A stretch of 46,858 nucleotides of DNA from Chroococcidiopsidaceae cyanobacterium CP_BM_ER_R8_30 (GCA_019244235.1 JAFASY010000263.1:1-46858), one strand, 5' to 3'; positions 27,324-36,353 are shown, counted from the stretch's first letter. Translations and numbers: made by a program. Notes: a model not told the origin generated them from the letters alone.

Positions 27324-27590
27324 CTTGTTTCTCTACGTTCCTTACCAAGTTGAGTGATCGTCTATAGCTAGCTGACTTCTGGTGCATTTGACCGGAGCGT
27401 GAAATGCAAAGGTTCGCTACCTAAAACGACTTGATTACCACTGTGGTACAGCATGACAAAATCTCGATAAAACAAGCATTTAGACAAGCTTTTAGGTATA
27501 ATTTGCCACTTTATCAAGCATTACTTCTGGCTGCTTTATAACTTTTGCGAGTTTTAACAAAATGACTATCTTCCTAAAGATAGAATCTCA
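27324..27590. other. Upstream region of the histidine kinase
   Basis: A/T-rich sequence with no open frame of interest. It must contain the promoter of the kinase gene. Nothing else is recognised. Confidence 0.4.
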
Positions 27591-27985
27591 GAGGATGTTT
27601 GAAAAGTATAAACAATTACGCTAATCATCTAACCATGAGCCGTACCATGGCAGCATAGATGAAGGCTTCAGAACTGGTAGGTAAGACTTCGCGGATCAAT
27701 AGTTAAGCGTCTGTAACGCAGCAACAAGCGCGGCTAGTTCTTTCTACTATCCAACGCGCTCGTCAAGACTTTGAATCCCTTTTCCGGCTTGCGTTTGACG
27801 AAGTCACGGTTCTCAAGGGAGGAAGCCTCCCTTGAGAACCGTGACCACTTTCCACTCCAACTGATAGTCCTGTTTGACTCCTGCCTGTTTTCAGGCTCGA
27901 TAAGTAACGGCAAGGACGATTTGACTCTGTATGTCCTTTGTGCAGAATGGGAGGTAAGTGGTAAGATTATATATTTGGGATTCAA
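27591..27985 (-). pseudogene. IS5-family transposase remnant (C-terminal part)
   Basis: On the minus strand three frames give pieces of an IS5-type DDE transposase C-terminus: QDYQLEWKV, FVKRKPEKGFKVL, RWIVERT (catalytic Glu region), RRLT and EVLPTSSEAFIYAAMVRLMV. A TGA replaces an Arg in the final R-R-L-A, and frames shift at least twice. GAGGATGTTTGAAAAGT at 27591-27607 looks like the terminal inverted repeat; the other end is not found. The element is dead. Confidence 0.7.
27804..27846. repeat. 43-base perfect hairpin inside the IS remnant
   Basis: GTCACGGTTCTCAAGGGAGG, loop AAG, then the exact reverse complement: a 20-base perfect stem. It lies between the coding pieces ...EWKV and FVKRKP of the dead transposase, where no such sequence belongs, so it probably inserted there as a palindromic mobile repeat. 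Confidence 0.7.
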
Positions 27986-28036
27986 AATCTCAAAGTCAAT
28001 AGCTGACAGCCGAAATTAGGAGAATCAATCTTCAAA

Positions 28037-28300
28037 ATGATCAAACTTCGATTAAAGCGATACGGTAAAAAGCGGGAAGCAAGCTACCGGATCGTTGCTA
28101 TGAACAGCAGTGCCCGTCGTGATGGTCGCCCTCTAGAAGAACTAGGCTTCTACAATCCGAGAACCGATGAAACGAACCTAGATGTTCCCGGACTACTCAA
28201 GCGACTCCAACAGGGAGCCCAACCCACCGATACTGTGCGTCGCATCCTCGAAAAAGCCAATGTCTTCGAACAGCTCAGTGCCCCAGCCAATCCAGAGTAA
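28037..28300 (+). CDS. rpsP: 30S ribosomal protein S16
   Basis: An 87-residue protein of the small ribosomal subunit with the usual start [40 protein letters not shown] and [14 protein letters not shown]. Normal length for cyanobacteria. TAGGAG lies 14 bases upstream of the ATG, a slightly long spacing. First gene of the rpsP-KH-phoH cluster. Confidence 0.97.
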   Translation: MIKLRLKRYGKKREASYRIVAMNSSARRDGRPLEELGFYNPRTDETNLDVPGLLKRLQQGAQPTDTVRRILEKANVFEQLSAPANPE

Positions 28301-28697
28301 GGTCTCTCATCCTCAAATAGCCACGGGACCAGACTATGGTCAACTGGTTCGGTTTTTACTGCAACCATTCCTAGAGTCACCAGACTCCTTGAGTGTGGAT
28401 TGCGAAATCTCTCCTAACACAGCACGAGTATGGATTCGCGTTGCCTTTGAAGGTGAAGATAAAGGACGGGTCTTTGGTCGAGGTGGACGCAATATTCAGG
28501 CGATTCGGACTGTGATTGCTGCTGCTGCCACTGCTGCTGGGCATTCAGCATATCTTGACATCTATGGTAGCCAAGCTTCTACTACTATGTCAGAAGAATT
28601 TGAGGCAAAACAAATTGAGCCAACACCAGCGAAGGAACGACGTGGAATTAACCCTAAACCCGTAGTTAAGCCCCGTTCCTCCTCAAGCTTGGAATAG
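28260..28697 (+). CDS. KH-domain RNA-binding protein (KhpA-like)
   Basis: A 145-residue protein from the ATG at 28260, which overlaps the end of rpsP by 41 bases. The KH domain covers about residues 25-105 ([36 protein letters not shown]), with the GxxG loop as GRGGRN. The N-terminal 20 and C-terminal 40 residues are low-complexity. KhpA-type proteins bind RNA, often with KhpB/Jag; rpsP-khpA order is common in bacteria. A start further in cannot be excluded, because family members often begin near TGPDYGQL. Confidence 0.88.
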   Translation: MSSNSSVPQPIQSKVSHPQIATGPDYGQLVRFLLQPFLESPDSLSVDCEISPNTARVWIRVAFEGEDKGRVFGRGGRNIQAIRTVIAAAATAAGHSAYLDIYGSQASTTMSEEFEAKQIEPTPAKERRGINPKPVVKPRSSSSLE

Positions 28698-28781
28698 AAG
28701 AGACAAATAGGAAGAGAACCATATATCCAACTTACTGCACCTCCCTGCCAACTGATAGGTAAGGTCTATAGCTAAACTACT

Positions 28782-29735
28782 ATGGCAGAGGTATCAACAA
28801 TTGAACTACCGAGTCCAGAGAGCGCGATCGCGCTTTCTGGAGAACAAGAAGAAAATCTCAAAAATCTGTCTCGGCAAACAGGAGCTACCCTCGCGTTGCG
28901 GGGGCAGGAATTGTATATCTCTGGAACCCAGAAGCAAATTGATCTGTGTCATCGATTAGTGCGATCGCTGGAAGACCTCTGGGTTCACGGCAAAAGTATC
29001 TCTAGTGCTGATATTCTCACAGCCCGTCAAGCCTTGGATACTCAACGGCAAGATGAACTGCTTTCTCTACAGCGTGATATTCTTGCCCGCACCCGTCGAG
29101 GTGAAGAAATTCGTGCTAAAACCTTTCGGCAGCGGCAGTACATCGAAGCGATCCGTAGCCATGACCTAACTTTTTGCACTGGACCAGCTGGTACTGGTAA
29201 GACATTTCTCGCAGTTGTCATTGCTGCTCAAGCACTATTAGCTGGTCAGTATGAACGGTTGATTCTGACTCGTCCGGCTGTGGAGGCAGGCGAAAAGCTG
29301 GGCTTTTTGCCTGGAGACTTGCAGCAAAAGGTCAATCCTTTTCTCCGTCCTCTCTATGATGCTCTCCATGAATTCATTGACCAGGAAAAAATGGCAGGGC
29401 TGATGGAACGAGGGGTGATTGAAGTCGCTCCCCTAGCATATATGCGGGGACGCACTCTAAATAATGCCTTTATCATCGTTGATGAAGCCCAGAATACCAC
29501 CCCTGCTCAGATGAAAATGGTTTTGACCCGTCTTGGTTTTCGCTCTCGGATGGTTGTGACTGGGGACATGACTCAGAATGATTTGCCGCCGAACCAGCAG
29601 TCAGGGTTGGCAATGGCGCTGAAAATCTTGCAATATGTTGAAGGTATTGCGGTGTGCGAATTCTCGCAAAAAGATGTAGTGCGCCATCCCTTGGTGCAGC
29701 GGATTGTAGCTGCATACGAACAATATGAAAAATAG
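28782..29735 (+). CDS. phoH: PhoH family ATPase
   Basis: A 317-residue P-loop ATPase. An N-terminal KH-like part (LSRQTGATLALRGQELYISG) precedes the helicase-like core: Walker A GPAGTGKTFLA, motif RPAVEAGEKLGFLPGDLQQK, Walker B FIIVDEAQNTTPAQMKM, sensor TGDMTQNDLP. PhoH/PhoL proteins act in RNA processing and ribosome maturation, with YbeY in many bacteria. It follows the KH gene by 84 bases on the same strand; the cluster rpsP-KH-phoH is coherent for RNA and ribosome work. Confidence 0.95.
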   Translation: MAEVSTIELPSPESAIALSGEQEENLKNLSRQTGATLALRGQELYISGTQKQIDLCHRLVRSLEDLWVHGKSISSADILTARQALDTQRQDELLSLQRDILARTRRGEEIRAKTFRQRQYIEAIRSHDLTFCTGPAGTGKTFLAVVIAAQALLAGQYERLILTRPAVEAGEKLGFLPGDLQQKVNPFLRPLYDALHEFIDQEKMAGLMERGVIEVAPLAYMRGRTLNNAFIIVDEAQNTTPAQMKMVLTRLGFRSRMVVTGDMTQNDLPPNQQSGLAMALKILQYVEGIAVCEFSQKDVVRHPLVQRIVAAYEQYEK

Positions 29736-29744
29736 ACATAAGTT

Positions 29745-30152
29745 ATGAGTGCTACATTGAAAGAATTTTTAGAAGCTTGCTATACTCTCTCGACACTGCG
29801 GCTAATTGTGACGAGTAGTGCGGCAGTTTTGGAGGCTCGCGGTCCACTCCAAAAGCTGTTTTATGCAGAGTTACCTAAGGGTAAGTATGCCAATATGCAT
29901 ACCGAAGGCTTTGAGTTTCACTTGAATATGGACGCAATCAAGCAGGTGAAATTTGAGACTGCGGAATCGAAGCGGGGTAATTTTGCGACTTACGCTGTTC
30001 GGTTTTTGGATGAGCAGCAGCAGCCAGCTCTGAGTCTATTTTTGCAATGGGGTAAGCCGGGGGAGTATGAGCCTGGGCAGGTGGAAGCTTGGCAGGCTCT
30101 GCGGGAGCAGTATGGGGAGGTTTGGGAGCCTGCGCCTGTGGAGGGTTTGTAG
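29745..30152 (+). CDS. Conserved cyanobacterial protein, possibly ChuX/HutX-like fold
   Basis: A 135-residue soluble protein beginning MSATLKEFLEACYTLSTLRL. The middle and end (YANMHTEGFEFHLNMDAI, RFLDEQQQPALSLFLQWG) follow the order of strands in HutX/ChuX-type heme-utilisation proteins: a FHLN..AI strand-helix, then an A-L-S-L-F strand. The similarity is weak and made by eye. It starts 9 bases after phoH and ends adjacent to the DUF6816 gene, so all probably share one transcript. Confidence 0.65.
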   Translation: MSATLKEFLEACYTLSTLRLIVTSSAAVLEARGPLQKLFYAELPKGKYANMHTEGFEFHLNMDAIKQVKFETAESKRGNFATYAVRFLDEQQQPALSLFLQWGKPGEYEPGQVEAWQALREQYGEVWEPAPVEGL

Positions 30153-30169
30153 TTGATACGAACAGCCAA

Positions 30170-30211
30170 GGCGCCCCCAGTGAAGCGAAGCGCGAAGCGC
30201 GTTAGAGCGCC
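30170..30211. repeat. Short dispersed repeat at the DUF6816 gene start
   Basis: GGCGC...GCGCC ends enclose the GAAGCGAAGCGCGAAGCGCG core typical of short dispersed repeats in cyanobacteria. The repeat lies between the stop of the 29745 gene and the ribosome binding site at 30215. Read as protein it gives a basic APPVKRSAKRVRAP segment that would extend the DUF6816 protein if translation began at the TTG at 30153. Confidence 0.55.
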
Positions 30212-30224
30212 AAGAGAGGAGTTA

Positions 30225-31049
30225 GTGAGGGCGCTTTGGGGCTTCTGTCTGGTTTTGGCTTTGCTTTTTTGGGGTGGGGAGGCGGTTGCGGGACCGTTGG
30301 CTGAGCGGTTGGCGAGTTTTCCTCATTGGGAGGGTAAGCCTTTGGTGCAGTCAGCGGCAGGAGATTTGGTCTACCCTGACTGGATGGCTAATAGTTGGGA
30401 GGTTAGGAGTACGCTGGTAGATTTGGTTGCACCTTTGGCACCTGATGTTGTCACGCCTGGGTTTGAAGGTAATTGTCGGTATCTTAATCAGCCAATCACT
30501 TTTCAAGTTCGATTTGCTCATGCTCGGTTGCCGCTGCCGTCTTTAAGGCTCGTTCCTCGTCCCATTCAGCGGGCAGTGGTAGCGGATCGAGCGTTTAATG
30601 GGTTGAATCTGGCTAGGGCATATTTGGGCGATCGCGCAGTGCTGGCGGTCAAGGTCGATCCTAGTTCCCCTAATCGCCAAATTACTTTGCTCCGTGACAA
30701 CCGCCAGTTGGTTTCTGTTATTACTGGTCGATCTACTGAAACTCCAGCAGCAGGTCAGTTCATCACTACAGAGGTGTTTCAACAGCTATTTCGAGGTAGT
30801 GGTGTTGCTCGTCCACAGGCAAAGACTGCTAGTGGAGCTAGCCCCTATTTCAATCAAGTAGAAACGACGACTGCATATCGGCAATTACCAACTTCTGATC
30901 CTGCTATTGAAGCAGATCAAGTTACTGCTGTCTATCTGTCACCCCAAGACCCTAGTTACTTTGCGGCAGGCTCTCGACCAGTGGCTCTTTACCGCTATCG
31001 GCTGGAGTTTTTCAAGGGAATAGAGGAAAAAGCGCTCACTCCTCCTTAA
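30225..31049 (+). CDS. DUF6816 family protein with signal peptide
   Basis: A 274-residue protein from GTG at 30225, chosen because GAGGAG lies 4 bases upstream and because it gives a clean signal peptide (LWGFCLVLALLFWGGEAVAG). The mature start GPLAERLASFPHWEGKPLVQ, DLVYPDWMANSWEVRSTLVD is the DUF6816 signature of cyanobacteria and plastids, with a lipocalin-like or PsbP-like beta fold suspected. It is probably in the thylakoid lumen or periplasm. The function is unknown. Confidence 0.75.
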   Translation: MRALWGFCLVLALLFWGGEAVAGPLAERLASFPHWEGKPLVQSAAGDLVYPDWMANSWEVRSTLVDLVAPLAPDVVTPGFEGNCRYLNQPITFQVRFAHARLPLPSLRLVPRPIQRAVVADRAFNGLNLARAYLGDRAVLAVKVDPSSPNRQITLLRDNRQLVSVITGRSTETPAAGQFITTEVFQQLFRGSGVARPQAKTASGASPYFNQVETTTAYRQLPTSDPAIEADQVTAVYLSPQDPSYFAAGSRPVALYRYRLEFFKGIEEKALTPP

Positions 31050-31144
31050 GCAAAGGATTTTTCCTTGGCTATTGTCTTGTAGTATTAATGTAGTATATTA
31101 GAATGCGATCGCGGCTGTGCTCAAAATCCTGATTTGGGAGCATT

Positions 31145-32971
31145 ATGGCAAAGTTCCGGGATATCCTCAACTACTACCGCCCCTATCGAGAGGCGGCTGT
31201 TTTTAGTATTACGGCATCAAGCATCTTTGAAATCATCGATCTGATTACTCCCTACGCTATTGGGCAAATTCTGAATGTTTTGTCTGGGCAACCGCTAGAC
31301 CCGCTAATGCGTAACTTAGTTGCAGCAGTAGCTGGACTAACCCATGCGCCACAGAACCAACTCATGTCTTTGGCTGTGCTACTAGGCATAATCTTTTTAG
31401 TAAATGTGGCGAGAGCACCGATTCAACCTTGGGTGAGCTGGTGGTTTCACTGGGATATTGCCTTGCGTTCCCGTCGAGATTATTCTCAAAAAGCGTTGGA
31501 ACAAATCCTGACTCTGCCCTTAGAGTTTTACGACGAAAATAATCCTGGACGTATTGCCGGACGTATTGGCAAAGGCATTTCTAACCACACTTGGACTTAC
31601 CCTGAGATCGCGGGACAACTCATTCCCAAACTGTGTCGGGTATTGGGCATCTTTATTATTATCTGGTTGATTGAGTGGCGGATTGCCATCCTGTTTCTCA
31701 TTTCGTTTATCTTTATTCTGATCAACGATCTCAAAAATTTGCAGCAGTTAATTGCGTATGAACAGCGGCTGGACAAACATATAGAAAATACTGAAAGCCG
31801 TAACTCAGAGATTATCACTAACATCAAAACGGTCAAAGCTTTTGCTACTGAAGCATTAGAACTAAAGCGGCAACGGCAGCGTTTAGACCGCGAGTTTAAA
31901 GAGGTTATCTACCGTATCCATTTGGGTTACGTCAAGTTAGGCACTTTGCAAAGGACAGTGATTCAGTTTTGTGTCTTTTTGGTGTTAGGATTAACTCTCT
32001 ATGCCACAGTTAAAGGTCAGATTTCTCTAGGACACTTTATCACTACCTTAACTATCTCTAGCATGGCTTATGCGGAGTTAGAACCAATTAGCCATCTAAC
32101 AGAAGTTTTTGCGCGTCGCTATGCCTCAATGATCGGCTTTCATGAGTTTATGCAGCAGCCAGTTGGGGTCGATGCCGCTAGTCTTAGAGAAAAGCCTCAA
32201 GCTACCGCTGTCGCAAGTCTTGAACGTTTCACTGGCAAGGTGGAATTCTCCCATTTAACTTTTGGCTATGAACCCACACGTCCTGTCTTACAAGACATCA
32301 ATCTATTGATTGAGCCATATCAAACGGTGGCTTTGGTAGGTCGCTCTGGTTCTGGTAAATCTACATTAGTAAAGCTGCTGTTTCGATATTTTGAACCAAA
32401 TCAGGGGCAGATTCTCATTGACGGTCAAGATATTCGGACGCTGGATGTTGCAGATTACCGAAGACGGCTGGCAATTGTGCATCAGGAAGTGGATGTTTTT
32501 AACGGCACTTTGCTAGATAACCTGACATACGGTAACCGCCAAGCTAGCTTTGAACAGGTTGAGGCAGCTTGCAAGATTGCCAGAGTAGATGAAGTGATTC
32601 AGCAACTGCCCCAGGGCTACTACACAGTGGTGGGTGAGCGGGGTGTGCGGTTATCTGGGGGACAGCGTCAGCGATTGGGCATTGCACGAGCGCTCCTGGT
32701 TGATCCAGATGTCCTTGTATTTGATGAAGCAACCTCCAGTCTAGATTATGAGTCCGAGCGCACAATCCAGTTAGCGATGCGCTCAATTCTTGGTACTCGC
32801 ACTACGATTATCATTGCTCACCGACTCAGTACGGTGCGGGAAGCAGATAAGATTGTCGTTCTTGACCAAGGACGGATTGTGGAAGTCGGCAGTCATGCTG
32901 AACTACTCCGCCGTGAGGGGATCTATCGACGCTTGCATTCTTTACAAGAAACAGGTGAACTCCTAGATTAG
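31145..32971 (+). CDS. ABC transporter, fused permease and ATPase
   Basis: A 608-residue half-transporter, one half of an exporter that works as a dimer. Residues 1-325 hold about six membrane helices (AVFSITASSIFEIIDLITPY, VNVARAPIQPWVSWW, ILFLISFIFILI). The ATPase domain (about 360-605) has Walker A GRSGSGKST, signature LSGGQRQRLGIARA, Walker B VLVFDEATSSLD and H-loop IIAHRLST. The substrate is not predictable; lipids, peptides or drugs are usual. Its promoter region contains GCGATCGC. It stands alone before the tRNA genes. Confidence 0.92.
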   Translation: MAKFRDILNYYRPYREAAVFSITASSIFEIIDLITPYAIGQILNVLSGQPLDPLMRNLVAAVAGLTHAPQNQLMSLAVLLGIIFLVNVARAPIQPWVSWWFHWDIALRSRRDYSQKALEQILTLPLEFYDENNPGRIAGRIGKGISNHTWTYPEIAGQLIPKLCRVLGIFIIIWLIEWRIAILFLISFIFILINDLKNLQQLIAYEQRLDKHIENTESRNSEIITNIKTVKAFATEALELKRQRQRLDREFKEVIYRIHLGYVKLGTLQRTVIQFCVFLVLGLTLYATVKGQISLGHFITTLTISSMAYAELEPISHLTEVFARRYASMIGFHEFMQQPVGVDAASLREKPQATAVASLERFTGKVEFSHLTFGYEPTRPVLQDINLLIEPYQTVALVGRSGSGKSTLVKLLFRYFEPNQGQILIDGQDIRTLDVADYRRRLAIVHQEVDVFNGTLLDNLTYGNRQASFEQVEAACKIARVDEVIQQLPQGYYTVVGERGVRLSGGQRQRLGIARALLVDPDVLVFDEATSSLDYESERTIQLAMRSILGTRTTIIIAHRLSTVREADKIVVLDQGRIVEVGSHAELLRREGIYRRLHSLQETGELLD

Positions 32972-33002
32972 CTGTGCTATTATGATAAATCGTGGATCAA
33001 AT

Positions 33003-33087
33003 GGGTCGGTGTCCGAGTGGTTAATGGAGGCGGACTGTAAATCCGCTGGCTATGCCTACGCTAGTTCGAATCTAGCCCGGCCCACCA
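33003..33087 (+). tRNA. tRNA-Tyr (GTA)
   Basis: An 85-base tRNA with encoded CCA. Acceptor GGGTCGG pairs with CCGGCCC (one G-T), the anticodon loop is CTGTAAA, there is a long class II variable arm (CTGGCTATGCCTACGC), and the T arm has TTCGAAT. The long arm and GTA fit bacterial tRNA-Tyr. Confidence 0.93.
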
Positions 33088-33149
33088 CTTTTTTAAGTGT
33101 TGATTTTTGATTTTAGATTGACCCAAAATTTGAAATTAAAAACTCTTTC

Positions 33150-33221
33150 GCCCGTGTAGCTCAGTGGTAGAGCACTTCATTGGTAATGAAGAGGTCACGA
33201 GTTCAATCCTCGTCATGGGCT
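33150..33221 (+). tRNA. tRNA-Thr (GGT)
   Basis: A 72-base tRNA. Acceptor GCCCGTG pairs with CATGGGC, D arm AGCTCAGTGGTAGAGC, anticodon loop TTGGTAA, T arm GAGTTCAATCCTC. CCA is not encoded. It lies 62 bases after tRNA-Tyr. Confidence 0.93.
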
Positions 33222-33240
33222 TCCTTTGAAACTCTCTTCT

Positions 33241-33360
33241 ATGGAGATCCATAACTGCACTTTTGAAGAATTGATCCAGGCTGAGGCTGAGTTAGAGGCT
33301 GATAGTAAAACGCAAGTACCAAGTGTAGAACACAGTCTCACTGCTGGTGGTGCGCGATGA
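33241..33360 (+). CDS. Small 39-residue frame coupled to a broken gene
   Basis: The ATG opens MEIHNCTFEELIQAEAELEA and ends GGAR with a stop that overlaps the next ATG (ATGA). The overlap suggests an old two-gene unit. No function is recognised and the partner is frameshifted, so it is probably decaying. Confidence 0.35.
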   Translation: MEIHNCTFEELIQAEAELEADSKTQVPSVEHSLTAGGAR

Positions 33361-33655
33361 CCAATAACGGTAGCAGTAGTCGGCTTGATCGAATAGAGGC
33401 TTTGATTAAGAGTAACGCTCGTGCGATTCAAGCGTTAACAGAAGACTTAGCCACCTTCAAGTTAACTGTGGAGCAAGACCACGCCGAAGCCAAGGCAGAG
33501 ATCGGGAAGAAGCCAAGGCAGAGCGCCAAGAGCTACGTCAAGCCACGATTGGGATTGCCAACCTGCTTTCATCCCTTGACAGCGATAGACCACTCAGGAA
33601 ATTGAGCAACATTGAAAACAAGCTCGATGAGCTATTGGAAGCAGACGATGACTGA
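33357..33655 (+). pseudogene. Frameshifted coiled-coil protein gene
   Basis: The first frame gives MTNNGSSSRLDRIEALIKSN, AIQALTEDLATFKLTVEQDH and then nonsense. From about 33510 the neighbouring frame gives EEAKAERQELRQATIGIANL and ends KLDELLEADDD. One base lost near 33503 explains the break. The intact product would be a coiled-coil protein of about 98 residues, function unknown. Confidence 0.6.
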
Positions 33656-33693
33656 AGCCAGAAACTACAGAGGTTGAACAGGCTGCATCATGA

Positions 33694-33996
33694 CAGACAA
33701 AAATTAGACCCAGGAACCTTGTGAGGGAAGATGCGGCAAAATCAACCGATTGGTGAACAAGCATCATCAAGTCATGCACAGTCGAATTGGCAAGAACTCG
33801 AAATTTTCCAAGCTCACAATGTTGCGCCTCAAGAGCTTGTGGTTGAATCACTTCCCAAGCATCTAAATTGTTATCCATACGACTTTGCAACCTGTCTAAG
33901 TTATGGAGCGTGCTGACAATCTGCGATTTAAAGGTCTAGCTCAACCGGGCAGTATTAACATCAATTCAGCAGGCAGTATGTCTGCTTGTCAAATGC
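33694..33996 (+). pseudogene. Fused remnant: antitoxin 3' end joined to AraC regulator 5' part
   Basis: KLDPGTL and stop (up to 33722) copies the end of the antitoxin gene at 36354-36572 (ELDPETL). The next bases, GAGGGAAGATGCGG..., copy the AraC-type gene at 36851 for about 270 bases with high identity, with a one-base insertion (CATCTAAATTG for CATCTAATTG). The toxin gene that lies between them downstream is missing here. The copy ends near GTCTGCTTGTCAAATG. Confidence 0.8.
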
Positions 33997-34068
33997 TAAG
34001 TTACTCTACAACTCTTGATAGAGCTGGTTTAAGTCGTTTCAGTTGAGGACAGTTTTAAGGCTAACAGT

Positions 34069-36129
34069 ATGAAAGCTAATGAGGTTTTAAAGCAATATAA
34101 AGAAGGAAAAAGAAAATTTCATAATGTAAACCTTCGAGGAGAATCCTTCAGAGGTACAAATCTATCTGAAGCAGATTTTAGTAACGCCGATTTTAGTAAC
34201 GCCAATATCCAAGGAGCAGATTTTACCAAAGCTATCCTCACAGGTGCAAATTTTAGCCATGCCAAGGCTGGGCTGCAAAGGCGCTGGGCAATTGCTATAA
34301 TTACAGCTACATTGCTTCTATCAATACTATTAGGGTGGATTGCAGCATTTCCTGGTCTCATCACAGAAGCTGCATTAGTTAATAAAGACCCTAGTATTGT
34401 CTTTGCTAGTATAATCATTCTAATAACATTAGTAATCTTCTTTCTTGCAACTATCTATCAAGGTTTAGTAACCGCTTTAGGAGCTGTGATGGTCGCTGCG
34501 GCTGTAGCTGTGGTTGCGACTATAGGCATTGCTACAGTTACGACCGGAAATCTGACTTCAACTGGAACAATAGCTGGGGTTCTGGCTATGGCTGTGACTG
34601 CAACAGTAGTTGCAGCTACGACTGTAACTATTGCTGGGAATATAGCTGACACCGTGGCTATGGTTATGACTATGGTTGTGCTTGCAGTTGTATCTGGAAA
34701 TGTGACCGTAGCAACAAATGAGAGTGTGACTGATACGGCAGCTATAGTCGGAGATGTAATTGTGACTTTGGCTGTGGTTGGGACATCTGCTTATATTGGC
34801 TGGCGCGCATTAGCTGGAGACGAGAAGTACGCCTTTATTCGGGGTATTGCCATTGCTTTGACTGCTACGCGTGGCACAAGTTTTCACGGGGCTAACTTGA
34901 CAGGTGCCGACTTCACATCTGCCACACTTCAAAACACTGACTTCAGAGATGCTACTCTTACCCGTACCTGTTGGAAACAAGCCGAAAAGCTTAGCCTTGC
35001 TCGTCTGGATGCGACTTATCTTAAGAAGCCACAAATAAGAAACTTGGTTACAGGAAAAGAACTGGGTGAAATTAATTTTGATAACCAAGACTTACAGCGT
35101 CTCAATTTGGGCACAGCTAGTTTAATAAATGCTAGTTTTATTGGGGCAGATTTTTACCAAGCAAGTTTAAGAAAAGCAAATTTGACTGGAGCAATTCTTG
35201 TGCGAACTCAGCTTGACCAAGCAGACTTAACTGGAGCTACTCTTACAGAAGCCTGTATCGAGAAATGGGGCGCTACAAACAGCACTAAGTTAGATGGAGT
35301 TATATGTGAGTACGTTTACATGAAGTTTGTAAATGGGAGTAAACAGGAGCGGATGCCACCCAAACGCGAATTTAAGGATGGAGAATTTATTGCTTTTGCA
35401 AGATCTATCTCAGACACTCTTGACTTGTATCACGAGCAATATATTAATCCTATAGCTGCTGTAATTGTTCTCAAAAGCTTATCTGAAGACTATAATGAAT
35501 TTTTTCAAGTAGTTGGTTTCGAGAAACGAGGCAATGGAAGTGTTCTTAAGCTAAAGACTCCTGAATGGACTAATCAGGAGAAACTTACAGAAGAATACTA
35601 CACCCGATATAGTCAAACTCTAAGTTTATCTATTCAAGATCCGGAAAAGTTACTATCTCCATATGATGAACTTGTAAAGACCTTACTAGAAAAAATAATG
35701 GAAGAATTTAACAAATATCCAACCATCAACACAAAATACCTTTATAATGAGGGACTATTTGTAACAGCAGGAAGCGTCAGTATGAATATTGACCGGAGGC
35801 GTAAAATTGAAATCACAGGTGGGACTGTTAATGCTAGTGGTGCCAATGCATTCGGATTAGGAGATGTCAGTGGTACAATCGTCAATCTAAACAATCAGTC
35901 ACAAGTCTCTTCCGAGCTGGGTGAACCTCGGATTAAAGAACTATTAGAACAACTTAAAATAGTAATTGAGTCCGATGATAAATTGACACCGGATGTTAAA
36001 GACGAGGCTCTAGAGGAGGTGGAGGTTTTAGAAAAAGCAAGCCAAGACCTTAAGGAAGGTTCAATGCATAAGGAGGCAAGAAGGGCAATTAGGGTATTGG
36101 AAGGAATAATTTTAAATTACCTGACATAG
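34069..36129 (+). CDS. Multi-pass membrane pentapeptide-repeat protein with C-terminal oligomerisation-like tail
   Basis: A 686-residue protein. Residues 20-65 are pentapeptide repeats (NLSEADFSNADFSNANIQGA). Residues 72-265 form a membrane domain of about six helices with Ala/Val/Thr-rich repeats (VAAAVAVVATIGIATVTTGN). A second pentapeptide block follows (HGANLTGADFTSATLQ, IGADFYQASLRKANLTGA; about 270-430). Next is an alpha/beta domain with INPIAAVIVLKSLSEDYNEF, then a Gly-rich strand motif (GGTVNASGANAFGLGD) and a charged helix (IKELLEQLKIVIESDD). The tail resembles C-termini shared by many cyanobacterial repeat and effector proteins. The final conserved helix is lost by a frameshift (see 36117-36191). 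No enzyme motif is seen. Confidence 0.75.
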   Translation: MKANEVLKQYKEGKRKFHNVNLRGESFRGTNLSEADFSNADFSNANIQGADFTKAILTGANFSHAKAGLQRRWAIAIITATLLLSILLGWIAAFPGLITEAALVNKDPSIVFASIIILITLVIFFLATIYQGLVTALGAVMVAAAVAVVATIGIATVTTGNLTSTGTIAGVLAMAVTATVVAATTVTIAGNIADTVAMVMTMVVLAVVSGNVTVATNESVTDTAAIVGDVIVTLAVVGTSAYIGWRALAGDEKYAFIRGIAIALTATRGTSFHGANLTGADFTSATLQNTDFRDATLTRTCWKQAEKLSLARLDATYLKKPQIRNLVTGKELGEINFDNQDLQRLNLGTASLINASFIGADFYQASLRKANLTGAILVRTQLDQADLTGATLTEACIEKWGATNSTKLDGVICEYVYMKFVNGSKQERMPPKREFKDGEFIAFARSISDTLDLYHEQYINPIAAVIVLKSLSEDYNEFFQVVGFEKRGNGSVLKLKTPEWTNQEKLTEEYYTRYSQTLSLSIQDPEKLLSPYDELVKTLLEKIMEEFNKYPTINTKYLYNEGLFVTAGSVSMNIDRRRKIEITGGTVNASGANAFGLGDVSGTIVNLNNQSQVSSELGEPRIKELLEQLKIVIESDDKLTPDVKDEALEEVEVLEKASQDLKEGSMHKEARRAIRVLEGIILNYLT

Positions 36130-36191
36130 CCAAACTAGCTGAAGCGGGTAAAATACTGCTGCCTATGATTGCTCATTTATTTGGTTTGTAA
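36117..36191 (+). pseudogene. Out-of-frame last helix of the pentapeptide protein
   Basis: In the next frame the sequence reads LPDIAKLAEAGKILLPMIAH then LFGL and stop. This continues the homology of the 34069 protein, whose own frame ends YLT at 36129. A small indel near 36110 separates the two, so the protein lacks about 24 C-terminal residues. Confidence 0.7.
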
Positions 36192-36353
36192 TGCTCAGCA
36201 TTAGCAAATACTCTCCGTTACGGAGAGAGTTGACTTCACTCAAATCTGTATCAGAGGGATTAGCTAGGTTAGCGTTAATTAGACTACGCTCAACTTGCCA
36301 GCAAGAAGCGATAATGGATAGGATACTATTGTTGTTCTAAGAGTGCGATACCC

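Noticed and set aside
27734-27985. 83-codon minus-strand frame in the intergenic region before rpsP
   Set aside because: It is a chance frame across the IS5-type remnant and the palindrome; only part of it (FVKRKPEKGFKVL) is real transposase sequence.
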